Source: SAR202 cluster bacterium
GTDB taxonomy: Bacteria > Chloroflexota > Dehalococcoidia > Lucifugimonadales > Lucifugimonadaceae
Reading direction: 5' to 3'
Assembly: GCA_009392215.1 (NCBI GenBank)
Contig: VFGZ01000051.1
Location: 1-64,000, forward strand
Length of the DNA stretch: 64,000 bases
How positions within the stretch are numbered: position 1 is the stretch's first letter; each line of letters opens with the position of its first letter. The notes below the pieces were generated by a model. The model was not told the origin of the DNA and did no database searches. It saw only the letters and a program-made list of their open reading frames with translations. Below, in pieces: positions 17,354 through 26,389 of the stretch. The translations under genes were made by a program, and so were the position numbers.

Positions 17354-17977
17354 CTAATTTTGAAGTAGTCGACCGTTGATAAATGCGCCCAGCGAATGGT
17401 TGTTCTCGGGGTATCCGTCAATTTCTAGTCTGTGCGTGCTCAAGGTCACGTGATTATGGTTGCATGTAGAAAGTACCTGCTCAAACCGTTCGGTGGTTGT
17501 GTTTCCAAATAGAATAAGTACTGGCAGAACGTGTCTTTGTTCGGCTTTGAAGATTGCTGCTTGGTACCAGAGTGCTTGCCGTAGCCCTTCCGACCAAGAA
17601 TCAGCTCGTTCGATTTCTATCACATGTGTCGGGAATTTTATTGTGTAACCAATTAATAAATCAGCGCGTTCCTTGCCAGTCCACATTTGGGCCTGCTCAA
17701 TGGTGTTGATACCGGCCATTTTGAAAATAGTTGCTACTTCTTCTTGGATTTCAGCTTCAGCTTTTTTTGGAATTCCTTGAGCTGCATCGAAGCCTTTCAT
17801 AATTCCATCTTTGAGAGTTGCGTGTGTTAGGTTGAACTGTGATTCCCACGCTGAATATAAGGCCGATTTACGTAAGTTGCTAAGTTGCGACCAACCTGAT
17901 GCCTCAGCTTCTCCGTGAACGGTTGAAATGACGTATTCACGTTCTCTGTCAGATAGTTCGGTAAGTGTTCGAGTCAT
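17354..17977 (-). CDS. Candidate type II restriction endonuclease (PD-(D/E)xK fold, ExE variant)
   Basis: I do not recognise the family by name. The 207-residue protein has ERADLLIGY with D106, then a hydrophobic strand with VIEIERA (E121-I-E123) and the helix LRQALWYQA. This is the order seen in PD-(D/E)xK nucleases, with the lysine replaced by glutamate as in BamHI (D94, E111, E113). Its ATG overlaps the methyltransferase stop by four bases (ATGA). That tight coupling to a methylase strongly suggests a cognate nuclease. Other uses of the fold cannot be excluded. Confidence 0.6.
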   Translation of the reverse strand: MTRTLTELSDREREYVISTVHGEAEASGWSQLSNLRKSALYSAWESQFNLTHATLKDGIMKGFDAAQGIPKKAEAEIQEEVATIFKMAGINTIEQAQMWTGKERADLLIGYTIKFPTHVIEIERADSWSEGLRQALWYQAAIFKAEQRHVLPVLILFGNTTTERFEQVLSTCNHNHVTLSTHRLEIDGYPENNHSLGAFINGRLLQN

Positions 17978-18915
17978 TGTTTTGTGCTTGTGCCAGGTTT
18001 AAATTTTTTATCAAGCTTATAAGCATTAAGACGTTTTTTTGCTAACTCAACATAACTGTTTGATATCTCATAACCTACGAAATGGCGATTGTTTTTCACC
18101 GCGGCCAACGCCGAAGTACCGGTTCCCATAAATGGGTCTAAGATTATTTCATTTGAAAATGTGTATAACTCTATTGCCCTACGAGGGAGTTCTTCAGGGA
18201 ATGGGGCAGGGTGACCTACTTGTTTGGCCGACTGGGGAGCGAATACCCAAACACTTTTCGTGAATTCTAAAAAATCTTCTTTAGTAATAGTAGGCTCTCG
18301 ACCGCTAAGTGGTTTTCTGCCAAAGGGTGGTTTCTGGAACACGAGTATGTATTCATGTGTGTCACGGAGAGTGGGATTAGAGGGGGACATCCAACTGCCC
18401 CATGCAGTTGATGTCCCAGCACCAGCCGATTTATTCCATATTATTTCGCCACGCATATAGAAACCAGCTAGGGATGCCTGTTCAATTAAATACGCGTGTA
18501 AGGGGATGTAAGGTTTGCGACCTAAGTTGGCGATATTTACAAGGGCTCTGCCACCGTCTACAAGGACTCTGAATGTTTCTTTCATTACGTTTCCAATTAG
18601 CCGCATGTATTGACTGTGGGTTAGATCGTCGTCGTATTCTTTTCCTACGTTGTATGGTGGCGATGTAACCATAAGGTGAACTGATCGGTCGGGTAGTTCT
18701 GTCATATTCTCGCTCGAATGAGTGAAGAAATGATCAACTACAGCGCTTGTTAGGGGATTTTCAGGCTTCGCTTCTTTCTCGAGATCTTCTCGGTATTTCG
18801 GTTGTAAGGCTCGCGCATAATACTGTGAAGAGTCATGGCTGAATCTTCCGTTTGTCCCGAAGGATGAGGTGCTCGTCGGGGTTTGCTTTCGTGTTGATCT
18901 TGGTTTGCGTGGCAT
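17974..18915 (-). CDS. Site-specific DNA methyltransferase, beta class (N4-cytosine or N6-adenine)
   Basis: The 313-residue amino-methyltransferase has motif IV TSPPYN (residues 84-89) before motif I DPFMGTGTSA (260-268), which defines the beta class. The SPPY form favours N4-cytosine, but N6-adenine members also use it. HPAPFPEELPRRAIEL is the usual motif X-like segment. The first ~50 residues are a basic, low-complexity extension. It is followed in the same transcript by the candidate nuclease. It protects host DNA if the pair is a restriction-modification system. Confidence 0.92.
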   Translation of the reverse strand: MPRKPRSTRKQTPTSTSSFGTNGRFSHDSSQYYARALQPKYREDLEKEAKPENPLTSAVVDHFFTHSSENMTELPDRSVHLMVTSPPYNVGKEYDDDLTHSQYMRLIGNVMKETFRVLVDGGRALVNIANLGRKPYIPLHAYLIEQASLAGFYMRGEIIWNKSAGAGTSTAWGSWMSPSNPTLRDTHEYILVFQKPPFGRKPLSGREPTITKEDFLEFTKSVWVFAPQSAKQVGHPAPFPEELPRRAIELYTFSNEIILDPFMGTGTSALAAVKNNRHFVGYEISNSYVELAKKRLNAYKLDKKFKPGTSTKQ

Positions 18916-19313
18916 CTTAGGTGTAAAGATGCTAGCAGTTGCTAAGCATTACCGCGAATGCCTGTTGCATCGTTACTGGGCGACTTGAGGTTTACATAGC
19001 TAGTTATCTGCTTCGTTTAGGATATGGATTGAATCCGCAGCCTATTTTTGCTTATTTTGATGTTTTGCGCCGATTCTGTCGTTAAATTTCCGGATACAAA
19101 GTGGAAATGAGATCATCATCGTATCGGCTTCGGCCTCGAAAAAATGGTCAGTTCGCATTTGCTTCACTCTCTTACCCGCTTCTTTCATCCGATTTCTACT
19201 GGTATCGACTCCGCAACAAAAAGATCGCTCATGATTCAGATTTATCTTAGAGATTGCTGGGGAAAACGAGGTTTTTCATCTGTGCAATAACGTATCAGAA
19301 CAGGTATCTATTT
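18916..19313. other. 398-bp gene-free region
   Basis: This lies upstream of the methyltransferase and downstream of the ubiA-type gene. I found no ORF of useful length, tRNA or clear terminator. A GAAAAC-GAG-GTTTTTC element near 19262 could form a short bulged stem. The promoter for the methyltransferase operon should be in the right-hand part close to 18916, but no good hexamer pair stands out. A small RNA cannot be excluded. Confidence 0.4.
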
Positions 19314-20315
19314 TTATTGGGTGAGCCTAGTCCACATCAAGACTGATGAACCAGTTACCAGCCACAATAAAATATTGATCATTAACGGTCGGTCTTTGAA
19401 TAGAATTTCCTCTGGATTTTCACCAAGCTCTTTGACATGTATCAAGTAAAGGTATCGCATGATCCCATATGCTACGAATGGGATTGTTAACATCATCGAA
19501 TGATCGTCAGGGACGTTAGCTTCAGTTACGCCAGTGCTGAAAGTGTAAAGGGTGTAGGAAATTAGAGTTGCCGTCGCTACGATGTTTATTAAGTTGTCCA
19601 GCAGCGGTACGTTGTATTCCCCAAGAATCAAGCGATGAGATTTTGATTGTGTTCCACTGCTGTGAAGTTCTTGTCGGCGCTTTGCCAGCGTTATCAGTAG
19701 AGCTCCTAATGCCGTCACGACGTATAACCAAGGCGAAATAGTCAGATCGAGTGGGACACTGTTTCCGGATTCTTGAATAATTGCGTGATCTATAGCGATC
19801 GAACCCGCAACAGCTCTCAGGACGAAACCTGAAGCAACAATCATCACGTCCATAAGGATAATGTTCTTTATCCACCAGCTATATGCCATATTGATTCCGA
19901 GATATGCGGCAACTGTTATAAAAAGCGGAATAGAAATCAAATAAGCGTTGGCCAACCCTAATAGGATCAGCAACGTAGAGATTCCCAATGCCCATGGAAT
20001 TGAAATGCGTTTAGCTGCGATCGGTCGGAACCGTTTCTCTGGATGCATACGGTCTTTTTCGGCATCAACTGAGTCGTTGATGAAATAGACAGCTGCAGAG
20101 ATAAGTACGAAAATTCCCAGTGCCGCAAGCGCACGAGTAATAATTGAGCTCATACCTAGTAAATCCGATGGGTTGTACCAGATATTGACAGTGAAAAAGA
20201 GCGGAACCAGTACTAGAGCATTCTTTAAGATCTGTTTAGGTCGTGCTTGAATAACGATGTCGCGGATGCTTGGTGTTCGAGTTGGATTGTCATTGACTTT
20301 GTGTTTTGGCGACAT
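19314..20315 (-). CDS. UbiA-family prenyltransferase, decaprenyl-phosphate phosphoribosyltransferase type
   Basis: The 333-residue protein has about nine membrane segments. The first aspartate motif is INDSVDAEKDRMHPEKRFRP (N80, D81, D84, D88), the form typical of the DPPR-synthase (Rv3806c-like) branch of UbiA. In mycobacteria that enzyme transfers phosphoribose to polyprenyl phosphate for arabinan synthesis. Here it may supply a pentosyl lipid for cell-surface sugars, or prenylate another acceptor. It is divergent from tlyA across 55 bp. Confidence 0.85.
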   Translation of the reverse strand: MSPKHKVNDNPTRTPSIRDIVIQARPKQILKNALVLVPLFFTVNIWYNPSDLLGMSSIITRALAALGIFVLISAAVYFINDSVDAEKDRMHPEKRFRPIAAKRISIPWALGISTLLILLGLANAYLISIPLFITVAAYLGINMAYSWWIKNIILMDVMIVASGFVLRAVAGSIAIDHAIIQESGNSVPLDLTISPWLYVVTALGALLITLAKRRQELHSSGTQSKSHRLILGEYNVPLLDNLINIVATATLISYTLYTFSTGVTEANVPDDHSMMLTIPFVAYGIMRYLYLIHVKELGENPEEILFKDRPLMINILLWLVTGSSVLMWTRLTQ

Positions 20316-20370
20316 GTAAGTGATGATAGGGGTATTTGCAAATGGTGGTCAATTTAGGTTACCTACATAA

Positions 20371-21129
20371 ATGGCAGGATTTATGCATTCGAAATCAAGA
20401 ATTCGGTTAGATCAACTTCTGGTCGATCATGGGCTTGCTTTTGATGTTAAGGAAGCGGGTGCACTTGTGATGGCAGGTGAAGTCGAATTACCCGGTGATC
20501 GTAGGTCACCTACACCAGGTATGCAGGTTGATATAAGTGCAAAAGTGTTAACCAAGCCCGTAAAAAGATTTGTTTCTAGAGGTGGCGATAAGCTTGTACA
20601 GGCGTTGAATGGATTTGATGTTGAAGCCAATGGCGCTGTGTGTTTAGATGTTGGCGCCTCGACTGGAGGGTTCACTGATTGCCTTCTTCAAGCTGGGGCT
20701 ACTCGGGTTTATGCCGTGGATACTGGGCGCGGCCAGCTTCATCATCGCCTGTTAAACGATAAGCGTGTCATTAGTATCGAGCGAACTAACGTCGTGGATT
20801 TGAAATCTCCTTCTGATCCTATTGATTTGGCAGTTGTGGACGTTTCGTTTACATCTCTCGAGATCGTATTGCCTGCAATATTGGAGTTATTGTCCCAAAA
20901 GGGGCAGGTGATAGTTCTGCTTAAGCCTCAGTTTGAGGCCACTAGATCGGAAGTCCCGCGCGGGGGAGTTATTTTGGATCCCATGGTTCACGCAGTAATT
21001 ATTGGACGGTTTTTGAAGTGGATCGTCGATCGAAATATTCGGGTAAGAAATTTTCTTAGTTCTGGGGTACTTGGTGACAAGGGAAATCGCGAGTTCTTTC
21101 TACACATTGAACCCGCCGCTGTTGGATGA
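20371..21129 (+). CDS. tlyA: TlyA family rRNA (cytidine-2'-O)-methyltransferase
   Basis: The 252-residue protein has an N-terminal S4 RNA-binding domain (RIRLDQLLVDHGLAFDVKEA). An FtsJ-like methyltransferase domain follows with SAM motif CLDVGASTGGFTDCLL and motif IV AVVDVSF. The conserved SRGGDKL hinge joins them. TlyA methylates 2'-O of cytidines in 16S and/or 23S rRNA and is often misannotated as hemolysin. Two ATGs lie near the start (20371 and 20383). Either is possible. Confidence 0.93.
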   Translation: MAGFMHSKSRIRLDQLLVDHGLAFDVKEAGALVMAGEVELPGDRRSPTPGMQVDISAKVLTKPVKRFVSRGGDKLVQALNGFDVEANGAVCLDVGASTGGFTDCLLQAGATRVYAVDTGRGQLHHRLLNDKRVISIERTNVVDLKSPSDPIDLAVVDVSFTSLEIVLPAILELLSQKGQVIVLLKPQFEATRSEVPRGGVILDPMVHAVIIGRFLKWIVDRNIRVRNFLSSGVLGDKGNREFFLHIEPAAVG

Positions 21130-21162
21130 GAAGAATTCGGAGGGTTGTTATTGAGTTTCGCG

Positions 21163-21192
21163 TTGACCTATCTGCTTTGAACAAGTTAAAAT
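21163..21192 (+). promoter_or_regulatory. Promoter candidate for the purF-purM-purH cluster
   Basis: TTGACC (21163-21168) is followed after 18 bp by TAAAAT (21187-21192), the same -10 form as the rpmH promoter. A weaker TTGACG-16-TAAAAC pair lies at 21226-21253. The leader to the purF GTG would be about 100 nt. No purine riboswitch is recognisable in it. Confidence 0.5.
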
Positions 21193-21298
21193 CCTAATCT
21201 CCACATTGGGCGGAATTAGAATGAATTGACGATTGTCCATGGTGCATTAAAACATGTGCCTCAATTGTTAAATTATCTGGGAAAAACCGGCTGTATTA

Positions 21299-22744
21299 GT
21301 GTCAGATACTCAACCCGTGAGCAATATGAATATTGACGATAAGCCTCATGAAGAATGCGGTGTTGTCGGAGCGTTCATACCCGGTGAAAGTGTGGCTCGT
21401 ACTGTATTTTTTGGTCTGTTCGCGTTGCAGCATCGCGGGCAAGAAAGTGCAGGTATAGCTACCTCTGAAGGAGATGCAATTCGACTTAAAGCTCGGATGG
21501 GTTTGGTTTCTCAAGTTTTTCATGAAGAAACCCTTGTAGGTCTCCCAGGACATCTTGGGATTGGTCACACCCGCTATTCCACCATGGGTGGGAGTAAGGA
21601 ATATAACGCTCAACCACTCATAGCAAACGGTCAAAGAGGTGAGATCGCTGTAGGGCACAACGGCAATGTGATTAATGCCGCAGAGCTTCGAGTTGAGATG
21701 ACGGAAGAATTTGGCTCAAGCTTTGAGAAGACATCAGACACAGAAGTAATTGCGGAGTTATTTGCGAAAGCTCCGGGGAGTGATTGGTTCGAAGTTTCTG
21801 CGTATGCCATGCGTCGATTAAAGGGAGCTTACTCTCTAGTGGTAATGACGAAAGACCAATTAATCGCGGTACGTGATCCGTTGGGGATACGTCCTCTTTG
21901 TTTAGGAACTTTAAACGGTGGATGGGTCGTGGCTTCCGAAACTGCTGCACTCGATAATTTAGGAGCTGAATTTGTAAGAGAATTTGAGAACGGTGAAACT
22001 GTGGTTATTGATCGTAGTGGTATTCGATCTCATATTTGGTCATCTGCGCGTGCGAACCACGCGATGTGTGTATTCGAGCAAATTTATTTTGCACGTCCGG
22101 ACAGTATTCTCAACGGAGAACTAGCGTATGAAACGCGCCAACGTCTTGGCGCAGAGGTTTACCGTGAACATCCCATAGACGCCGATATTGTTGTTGGGAT
22201 ACCTGATTCATCCACGCCCCACGCCGTTGGATTGGCAGCTGAAGCAAAGATTCCGTACACAGAAGCGATTATTCGTAATCGTTATGTTGGTCGAACTTTC
22301 ATCCAGCCCGATCAACGTTCTCGAGCGCAAGGAGTGCAGACCAAGTTCAACCCCATGCGGGGCGTTATATCAGGGAAGCGGATTCTAGTAGTTGACGATT
22401 CAGTGGTTCGGAGTACGACAATTACGCGTGTCATCAAGATGTTGCGAAGAGCTGGCGCGAAGGAAATTCACGTTAGAGTTGCCTCTCCGCCTATAAAATC
22501 TACCTGTCATTTTGGCGTCGACATGGCGACTCTCAACGAGTTGATTGCTGCTAATAAAACGATCACTGAAATTACTGAATATATTGGTGCCGATTCATTA
22601 GCATATCTATCAGTAGAGGGCTTGCTGAGAGCTGTACGAGCCCCTGGAAATTCTTACTGTACTGGCTGCTTCACAGGGAATTATCCTATCCCAGTCCAAC
22701 TTGAGATGAATAAAATGCGATTTGAAGTGGGTAGTAACACTTAA
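21299..22744 (+). CDS. purF: Amidophosphoribosyltransferase
   Basis: The 481-residue enzyme makes phosphoribosylamine from PRPP and glutamine, the first step of purine synthesis. The Ntn glutaminase begins at C20 (ECGVVGAF) after a short propeptide that must be removed. The glutamine site includes RGQESAGIA and HTRYSTMGG. The PRPP loop is ILVVDDSVVRSTT. C-terminal cysteines (CYCTGCFTG-like: SYCTGCFTGNYP) suggest the Fe-S-containing Bacillus type. The start is GTG. An ATG at residue 10 would leave a shorter propeptide. Confidence 0.96.
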   Translation: MSDTQPVSNMNIDDKPHEECGVVGAFIPGESVARTVFFGLFALQHRGQESAGIATSEGDAIRLKARMGLVSQVFHEETLVGLPGHLGIGHTRYSTMGGSKEYNAQPLIANGQRGEIAVGHNGNVINAAELRVEMTEEFGSSFEKTSDTEVIAELFAKAPGSDWFEVSAYAMRRLKGAYSLVVMTKDQLIAVRDPLGIRPLCLGTLNGGWVVASETAALDNLGAEFVREFENGETVVIDRSGIRSHIWSSARANHAMCVFEQIYFARPDSILNGELAYETRQRLGAEVYREHPIDADIVVGIPDSSTPHAVGLAAEAKIPYTEAIIRNRYVGRTFIQPDQRSRAQGVQTKFNPMRGVISGKRILVVDDSVVRSTTITRVIKMLRRAGAKEIHVRVASPPIKSTCHFGVDMATLNELIAANKTITEITEYIGADSLAYLSVEGLLRAVRAPGNSYCTGCFTGNYPIPVQLEMNKMRFEVGSNT

Positions 22745-22868
22745 ATCTTTTATACGTGTCTGTGGTTTTATCCGGCAGTAACGTAACCAATTGAACCGTA
22801 TACTTATGACTTGATTATTTTGCTTGTTACCTCGAGGCAGGCAACATCTTTCACGGGGACTTTTCAAT

Positions 22869-23906
22869 ATGACTGAACCGCTAACTGGAAAGACCTATGC
22901 TGCTGCAGGCGTTGATCTAGAGGCGGCGGCCTCAGTGAAAAACACAATAAAAAGTATTGCTTCTGCAACCCTTAATAGCGCTGTGGTTGCTGGACCTGGT
23001 GGGTTTGGAGGAGTTATAGATCCCGATCCTGACGGTGATACTCTTTTGGTAGCTAGTACAGATGGTGTGGGAACAAAGTTACGTATTGCTGATGCACTTG
23101 GCCGGCACGACACGGTTGGCGCAAGTATTGTAAATCATTGCATTAACGATATTTTGCCTGCTGGAGCGCGGCCGCTTTTTTTCTTGGATTACATTGGCTT
23201 GAGTCGATTTGACGCTGAGAAGATTGCAGAAATTGTTTCTGGTCTTGCGAAAGCGTGTGCCGATTCTAAGTGTGCGTTGCTTGGTGGCGAAACCGCAACC
23301 ATGCCAGATATCTATCGTGGTAATGACTATGACCTAGCTGGATTCATAGTTGGGACTGTTCGTAAAGATGCGTTACTTAAACCTGAAAACACTCGGGCGG
23401 GTGATGTGATCCTTGGTTTAGCTTCAGACGGTTTGCATACCAATGGGTACTCATTAGTTAGGTCTATATTTGAGACTGATTTGGATCCTTCTGTTCTTAC
23501 TGTAAATGTACCAAATACACCCAATACACTTGGGGAGATGCTTCTCCGCCCTCACCTCAGTTACCTTGGTGCTATAGGTCCTGTGCTTGACAAAATACGT
23601 GGCCTGGGACACATCACTGGTGGTAGTTTCTATAAAAACGTCCCACGCGCGTTGGCTACTGGTCTCGGTGCGGACATAGATGTTTCATCATGGTCAATTC
23701 CTCCTCTGTTTAAATTCATTCAAGAAACAGGGCAGGTTGAAGATCAAGAGATGTTTAGAGTTTTCAATATGGGTGTTGGAATGGCCATTATTGTAGAGCC
23801 TGGATTGGTAAAAGATGTGTTGAAAAGTGTTTCTGGCTCCTTTCGAATTGGTGAAGTTGTCCCTCGCGCGGTTGGAGAGGAATCCACTAGGCTGATTGGA
23901 CTGTAA
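22869..23906 (+). CDS. purM: Phosphoribosylformylglycinamidine cyclo-ligase
   Basis: The 345-residue AIR synthetase closes the imidazole ring of FGAM with ATP. Visible signatures are the N-terminal YAAAGVDLEAAASVKNTIK, the glycine-rich FGGVIDPD, STDGVGTKLRIA, the mid-protein LLGGETATMPDIY and HITGGSFYKNVPRAL. The track starts at 22824. I prefer the ATG at 22869, preceded by GGGGA, because the family motif begins soon after. It lies 124 bp after purF and 81 bp before purH. Confidence 0.96.
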   Translation: MTEPLTGKTYAAAGVDLEAAASVKNTIKSIASATLNSAVVAGPGGFGGVIDPDPDGDTLLVASTDGVGTKLRIADALGRHDTVGASIVNHCINDILPAGARPLFFLDYIGLSRFDAEKIAEIVSGLAKACADSKCALLGGETATMPDIYRGNDYDLAGFIVGTVRKDALLKPENTRAGDVILGLASDGLHTNGYSLVRSIFETDLDPSVLTVNVPNTPNTLGEMLLRPHLSYLGAIGPVLDKIRGLGHITGGSFYKNVPRALATGLGADIDVSSWSIPPLFKFIQETGQVEDQEMFRVFNMGVGMAIIVEPGLVKDVLKSVSGSFRIGEVVPRAVGEESTRLIGL

Positions 23907-23987
23907 AGGGTTATCAATATAGCGATGAGTGTTGAGTTATATTGAGATTCGAAAATGGAACCCAAAAGTGAAAAGGATACCGTGTAA

Positions 23988-25541
23988 TTGAGAGCACTTC
24001 TTTCGCCCTATGACAAAACAGGGCTTGTGGAATTTGCACGCGTGTTAGCAAATGTAGGTTTTGAATTACTCAGTACCGGTGGCACTGCTGCCATGTTGAA
24101 AAACGCGGGGCTAGAAATACTTGAGGTAGCATCTGTAACCGGCGCACCTGAGATTCTTGATGGTAGGGTAAAGACATTGCATCCTAGAATTCATGGAGGC
24201 CTTCTCGGTAAGCGTAACAATCCTGATCATGTCTTAGAAATGCAAAAGCATGGTATCGAGGGGATTGATGTCGTCGTAAATAACCTTTACCCATTTCAAC
24301 AGGTTATTGCCAATTCGGACGCTAGTCTTGATGATGCTTTGGAAAACATTGATATCGGTGGTCCGGCTATGACACGGGCAGCTGCAAAAAATTTTCAAGA
24401 TGTTGTGGTAATTGTTGACCCTTCTGACTATATTGAGATTGGCAATATGCTGGCTGCGGAAGGGGTTCCCCTAGAGTACCGCCGGCGGTTAGCTGCCAAG
24501 GCATTTCAACACATTGCTGTTTACGACACCGTTATCTCTGCTTATCTCCGTGGAAATGATATTTCCTCGAAGGATAAATCTTCTTTTTTCCCTGAAGAAC
24601 TGACGTTTGGTTGGAATCGTGTTGCAATTCCTAGGTATGGTGAAAATCCACATCAAGCTGGAGGTATTTACGCTACGCCCGGAGAAATGGGTGGGATAGT
24701 CAACGGAAAACAGTTACACGGTATTGACATGTCTTATCTGAATTACTTTGATGCAGATGCTGCGTGGGTATCAGCAAACTCTTTTTCACGTATTGCTTCA
24801 TCACAAGAGCATTGTGTTTCGATTGTCAAACACGCCAATCCTTGCGGGTTAGCAATTGATGGAGACCAATCAGAAGCTTATCTCAAAGCACTTTCTGGAG
24901 ACCCAATATCAGCTTTTGGCGGCATTGTAGGCTTTAATAGCAAGGTTACGGTTGAAACTGCGGAAGCTATGGTGGGGACCCTGTTTGACGTTATTGTTGC
25001 CCCTGGGTTTGAGCAGGAATCTCTAGAGATATTCCGTCGGCGAAAACGCACTCGAGTGATTGAAGTAACTCCCTCTTCTGTTCCTCTACTGACCGTTCGC
25101 AACGTTACAGGTGGAGTCTTGGTTCAGCAACCCGATGACATCTCTGAAAATGTAACTTCATGGACTGTTGTTAGTAAAAAATCTCCTACCGATGATCACT
25201 TGAGGGATATGGCATTTGCTTGGAAAGCCTGTCAGTTAATTCACTCTAATGCGATTGTGTTTGCCAAAAATTTTGCCATTCGAGGTATGGGTGCGGGGCA
25301 ACCAAATAGAGCTATAAGTGTTTATTTAGCAGGCCGATCAGCAGGGGAAAATGCCAAAGGATGTGTGATGGCTAGTGATGCATTTTTCCCATTCCCTGAT
25401 GGAATTGAAAATGCAGCCAAAGTTGGTGTTGAAGCGATTGTTCAGCCTGGAGGATCTGTTAAAGATAGCGAAGTAATTGAAGCAGCAGATCGCTTGGGAT
25501 TGGTCATGCTGTTTACAGGAACCCGTCATTTTTATCACTGA
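23988..25541 (+). CDS. purH: Bifunctional AICAR formyltransferase/IMP cyclohydrolase
   Basis: The 517-residue enzyme catalyses the last two steps to IMP. The N-terminal MGS-like cyclohydrolase domain carries STGGTA and DGRVKTLHPRIHGGLL. The C-terminal transformylase contains IVKHANPCGLA, ISAFGGIVGFN and the end FTGTRHFYH. The start is TTG with AAAAGGA upstream. It completes purF-purM-purH here. The intermediate-step genes are elsewhere. Confidence 0.97.
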   Translation: MRALLSPYDKTGLVEFARVLANVGFELLSTGGTAAMLKNAGLEILEVASVTGAPEILDGRVKTLHPRIHGGLLGKRNNPDHVLEMQKHGIEGIDVVVNNLYPFQQVIANSDASLDDALENIDIGGPAMTRAAAKNFQDVVVIVDPSDYIEIGNMLAAEGVPLEYRRRLAAKAFQHIAVYDTVISAYLRGNDISSKDKSSFFPEELTFGWNRVAIPRYGENPHQAGGIYATPGEMGGIVNGKQLHGIDMSYLNYFDADAAWVSANSFSRIASSQEHCVSIVKHANPCGLAIDGDQSEAYLKALSGDPISAFGGIVGFNSKVTVETAEAMVGTLFDVIVAPGFEQESLEIFRRRKRTRVIEVTPSSVPLLTVRNVTGGVLVQQPDDISENVTSWTVVSKKSPTDDHLRDMAFAWKACQLIHSNAIVFAKNFAIRGMGAGQPNRAISVYLAGRSAGENAKGCVMASDAFFPFPDGIENAAKVGVEAIVQPGGSVKDSEVIEAADRLGLVMLFTGTRHFYH

Positions 25542-25579
25542 GTGTTTTATTAAAAGATGGTTTAAACTTCAATGTTTTT

Positions 25580-26314
25580 ATGTCAGCAAGAATAGATATC
25601 GTAATTCCTGTCCTCAATGAAGAGTCTGCTTTGCCACATTGTTTGGCGAAGTTGTTTGCATTTATTGAATTGCATCCTGAGTGGAACTGGGGAGTAGTGA
25701 TTGCTGATAATGGGTCGGTCGATCGGACGCCTGAAATCGCCGCGCAGTTGTCGGAGAAGTACACTGAGGTTTCAATTTTGCGGCTTGAAGAAAGAGGTCG
25801 TGGTAGGGCGTTAAAAAAAGCTTGGAGTGAAAGCAATGCAGATGTCAGGCTATACATGGATGTTGATCTATCGACTGGCTTAGAAGCATTGCCGGGTTTA
25901 GTTGCTTCTATTATCTATGAAGGATATGAAGTCGCTATAGGATCGAGGTTGTCCAAAGGTTCGCGAGTAGTCAACCGATCGCTCAAGCGCGAGGTTACCT
26001 CTCGGGGATACAACACTTTGATTCAATTGTTCTTTCCAATGACGAGATTCAAAGATGCTCAATGTGGATTCAAGGCTGTTTCAAGAAGGGCAGCGGAAAA
26101 CCTTGTTCCTTTGGTTGAAGATAACGCATGGTTTTTTGATACTGAACTGCTTCTACTTGCCGGTAAGGCTGGCTATGCTATAAAGGAGATTCCGGTTCAT
26201 TGGGAGGACGATCCCGATACCCGAGTTAAGATAATTTCAACGGCATGGGAAGATATAAAGGGATTACTTCGTTTGAGATTGAGAGGACGCCCAACGCCGC
26301 CATGTGTATCTTGA
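25580..26314 (+). CDS. Family 2 glycosyltransferase (dolichyl-phosphate-hexose synthase-like)
   Basis: The 244-residue GT-A enzyme has the N-terminal IDIVIPVLNEESALP, IADNGSVDRT, and the metal-binding YMDVDLSTGLEAL (DxD). QCGFKAVSR, DTELLLLAGKAGYAIKEIPVHW follow. This matches polyprenyl-phosphate glucosyl/mannosyl transferases that load sugars on lipid carriers. There is no C-terminal membrane domain, so it is the soluble or peripheral form. It sits 38 bp after purH, but that link is probably positional only. Confidence 0.85.
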   Translation: MSARIDIVIPVLNEESALPHCLAKLFAFIELHPEWNWGVVIADNGSVDRTPEIAAQLSEKYTEVSILRLEERGRGRALKKAWSESNADVRLYMDVDLSTGLEALPGLVASIIYEGYEVAIGSRLSKGSRVVNRSLKREVTSRGYNTLIQLFFPMTRFKDAQCGFKAVSRRAAENLVPLVEDNAWFFDTELLLLAGKAGYAIKEIPVHWEDDPDTRVKIISTAWEDIKGLLRLRLRGRPTPPCVS

Positions 26315-26327
26315 CCATTATTTCATC

Positions 26328-26365
26328 CTCTAGCTAAGGTTGTTTCTAGAGTTAACTATTATTTG
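26328..26365 (+). terminator. Weak hairpin after the glycosyltransferase gene
   Basis: CTCTAG (26328-26333) pairs with CTAGAG (26346-26351) around a 12-base loop, followed by TTAACTATTATTTG. The stem is only six pairs, so termination would be partial at best. Confidence 0.3.
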
Positions 26366-26389
26366 TGTTTGGACCTATAGCATCAAATC

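Noticed and set aside
20371-21129. Hemolysin annotation for TlyA
   Set aside because: The S4 plus FtsJ-type domains show an rRNA methyltransferase. Hemolysin is a historical misname.
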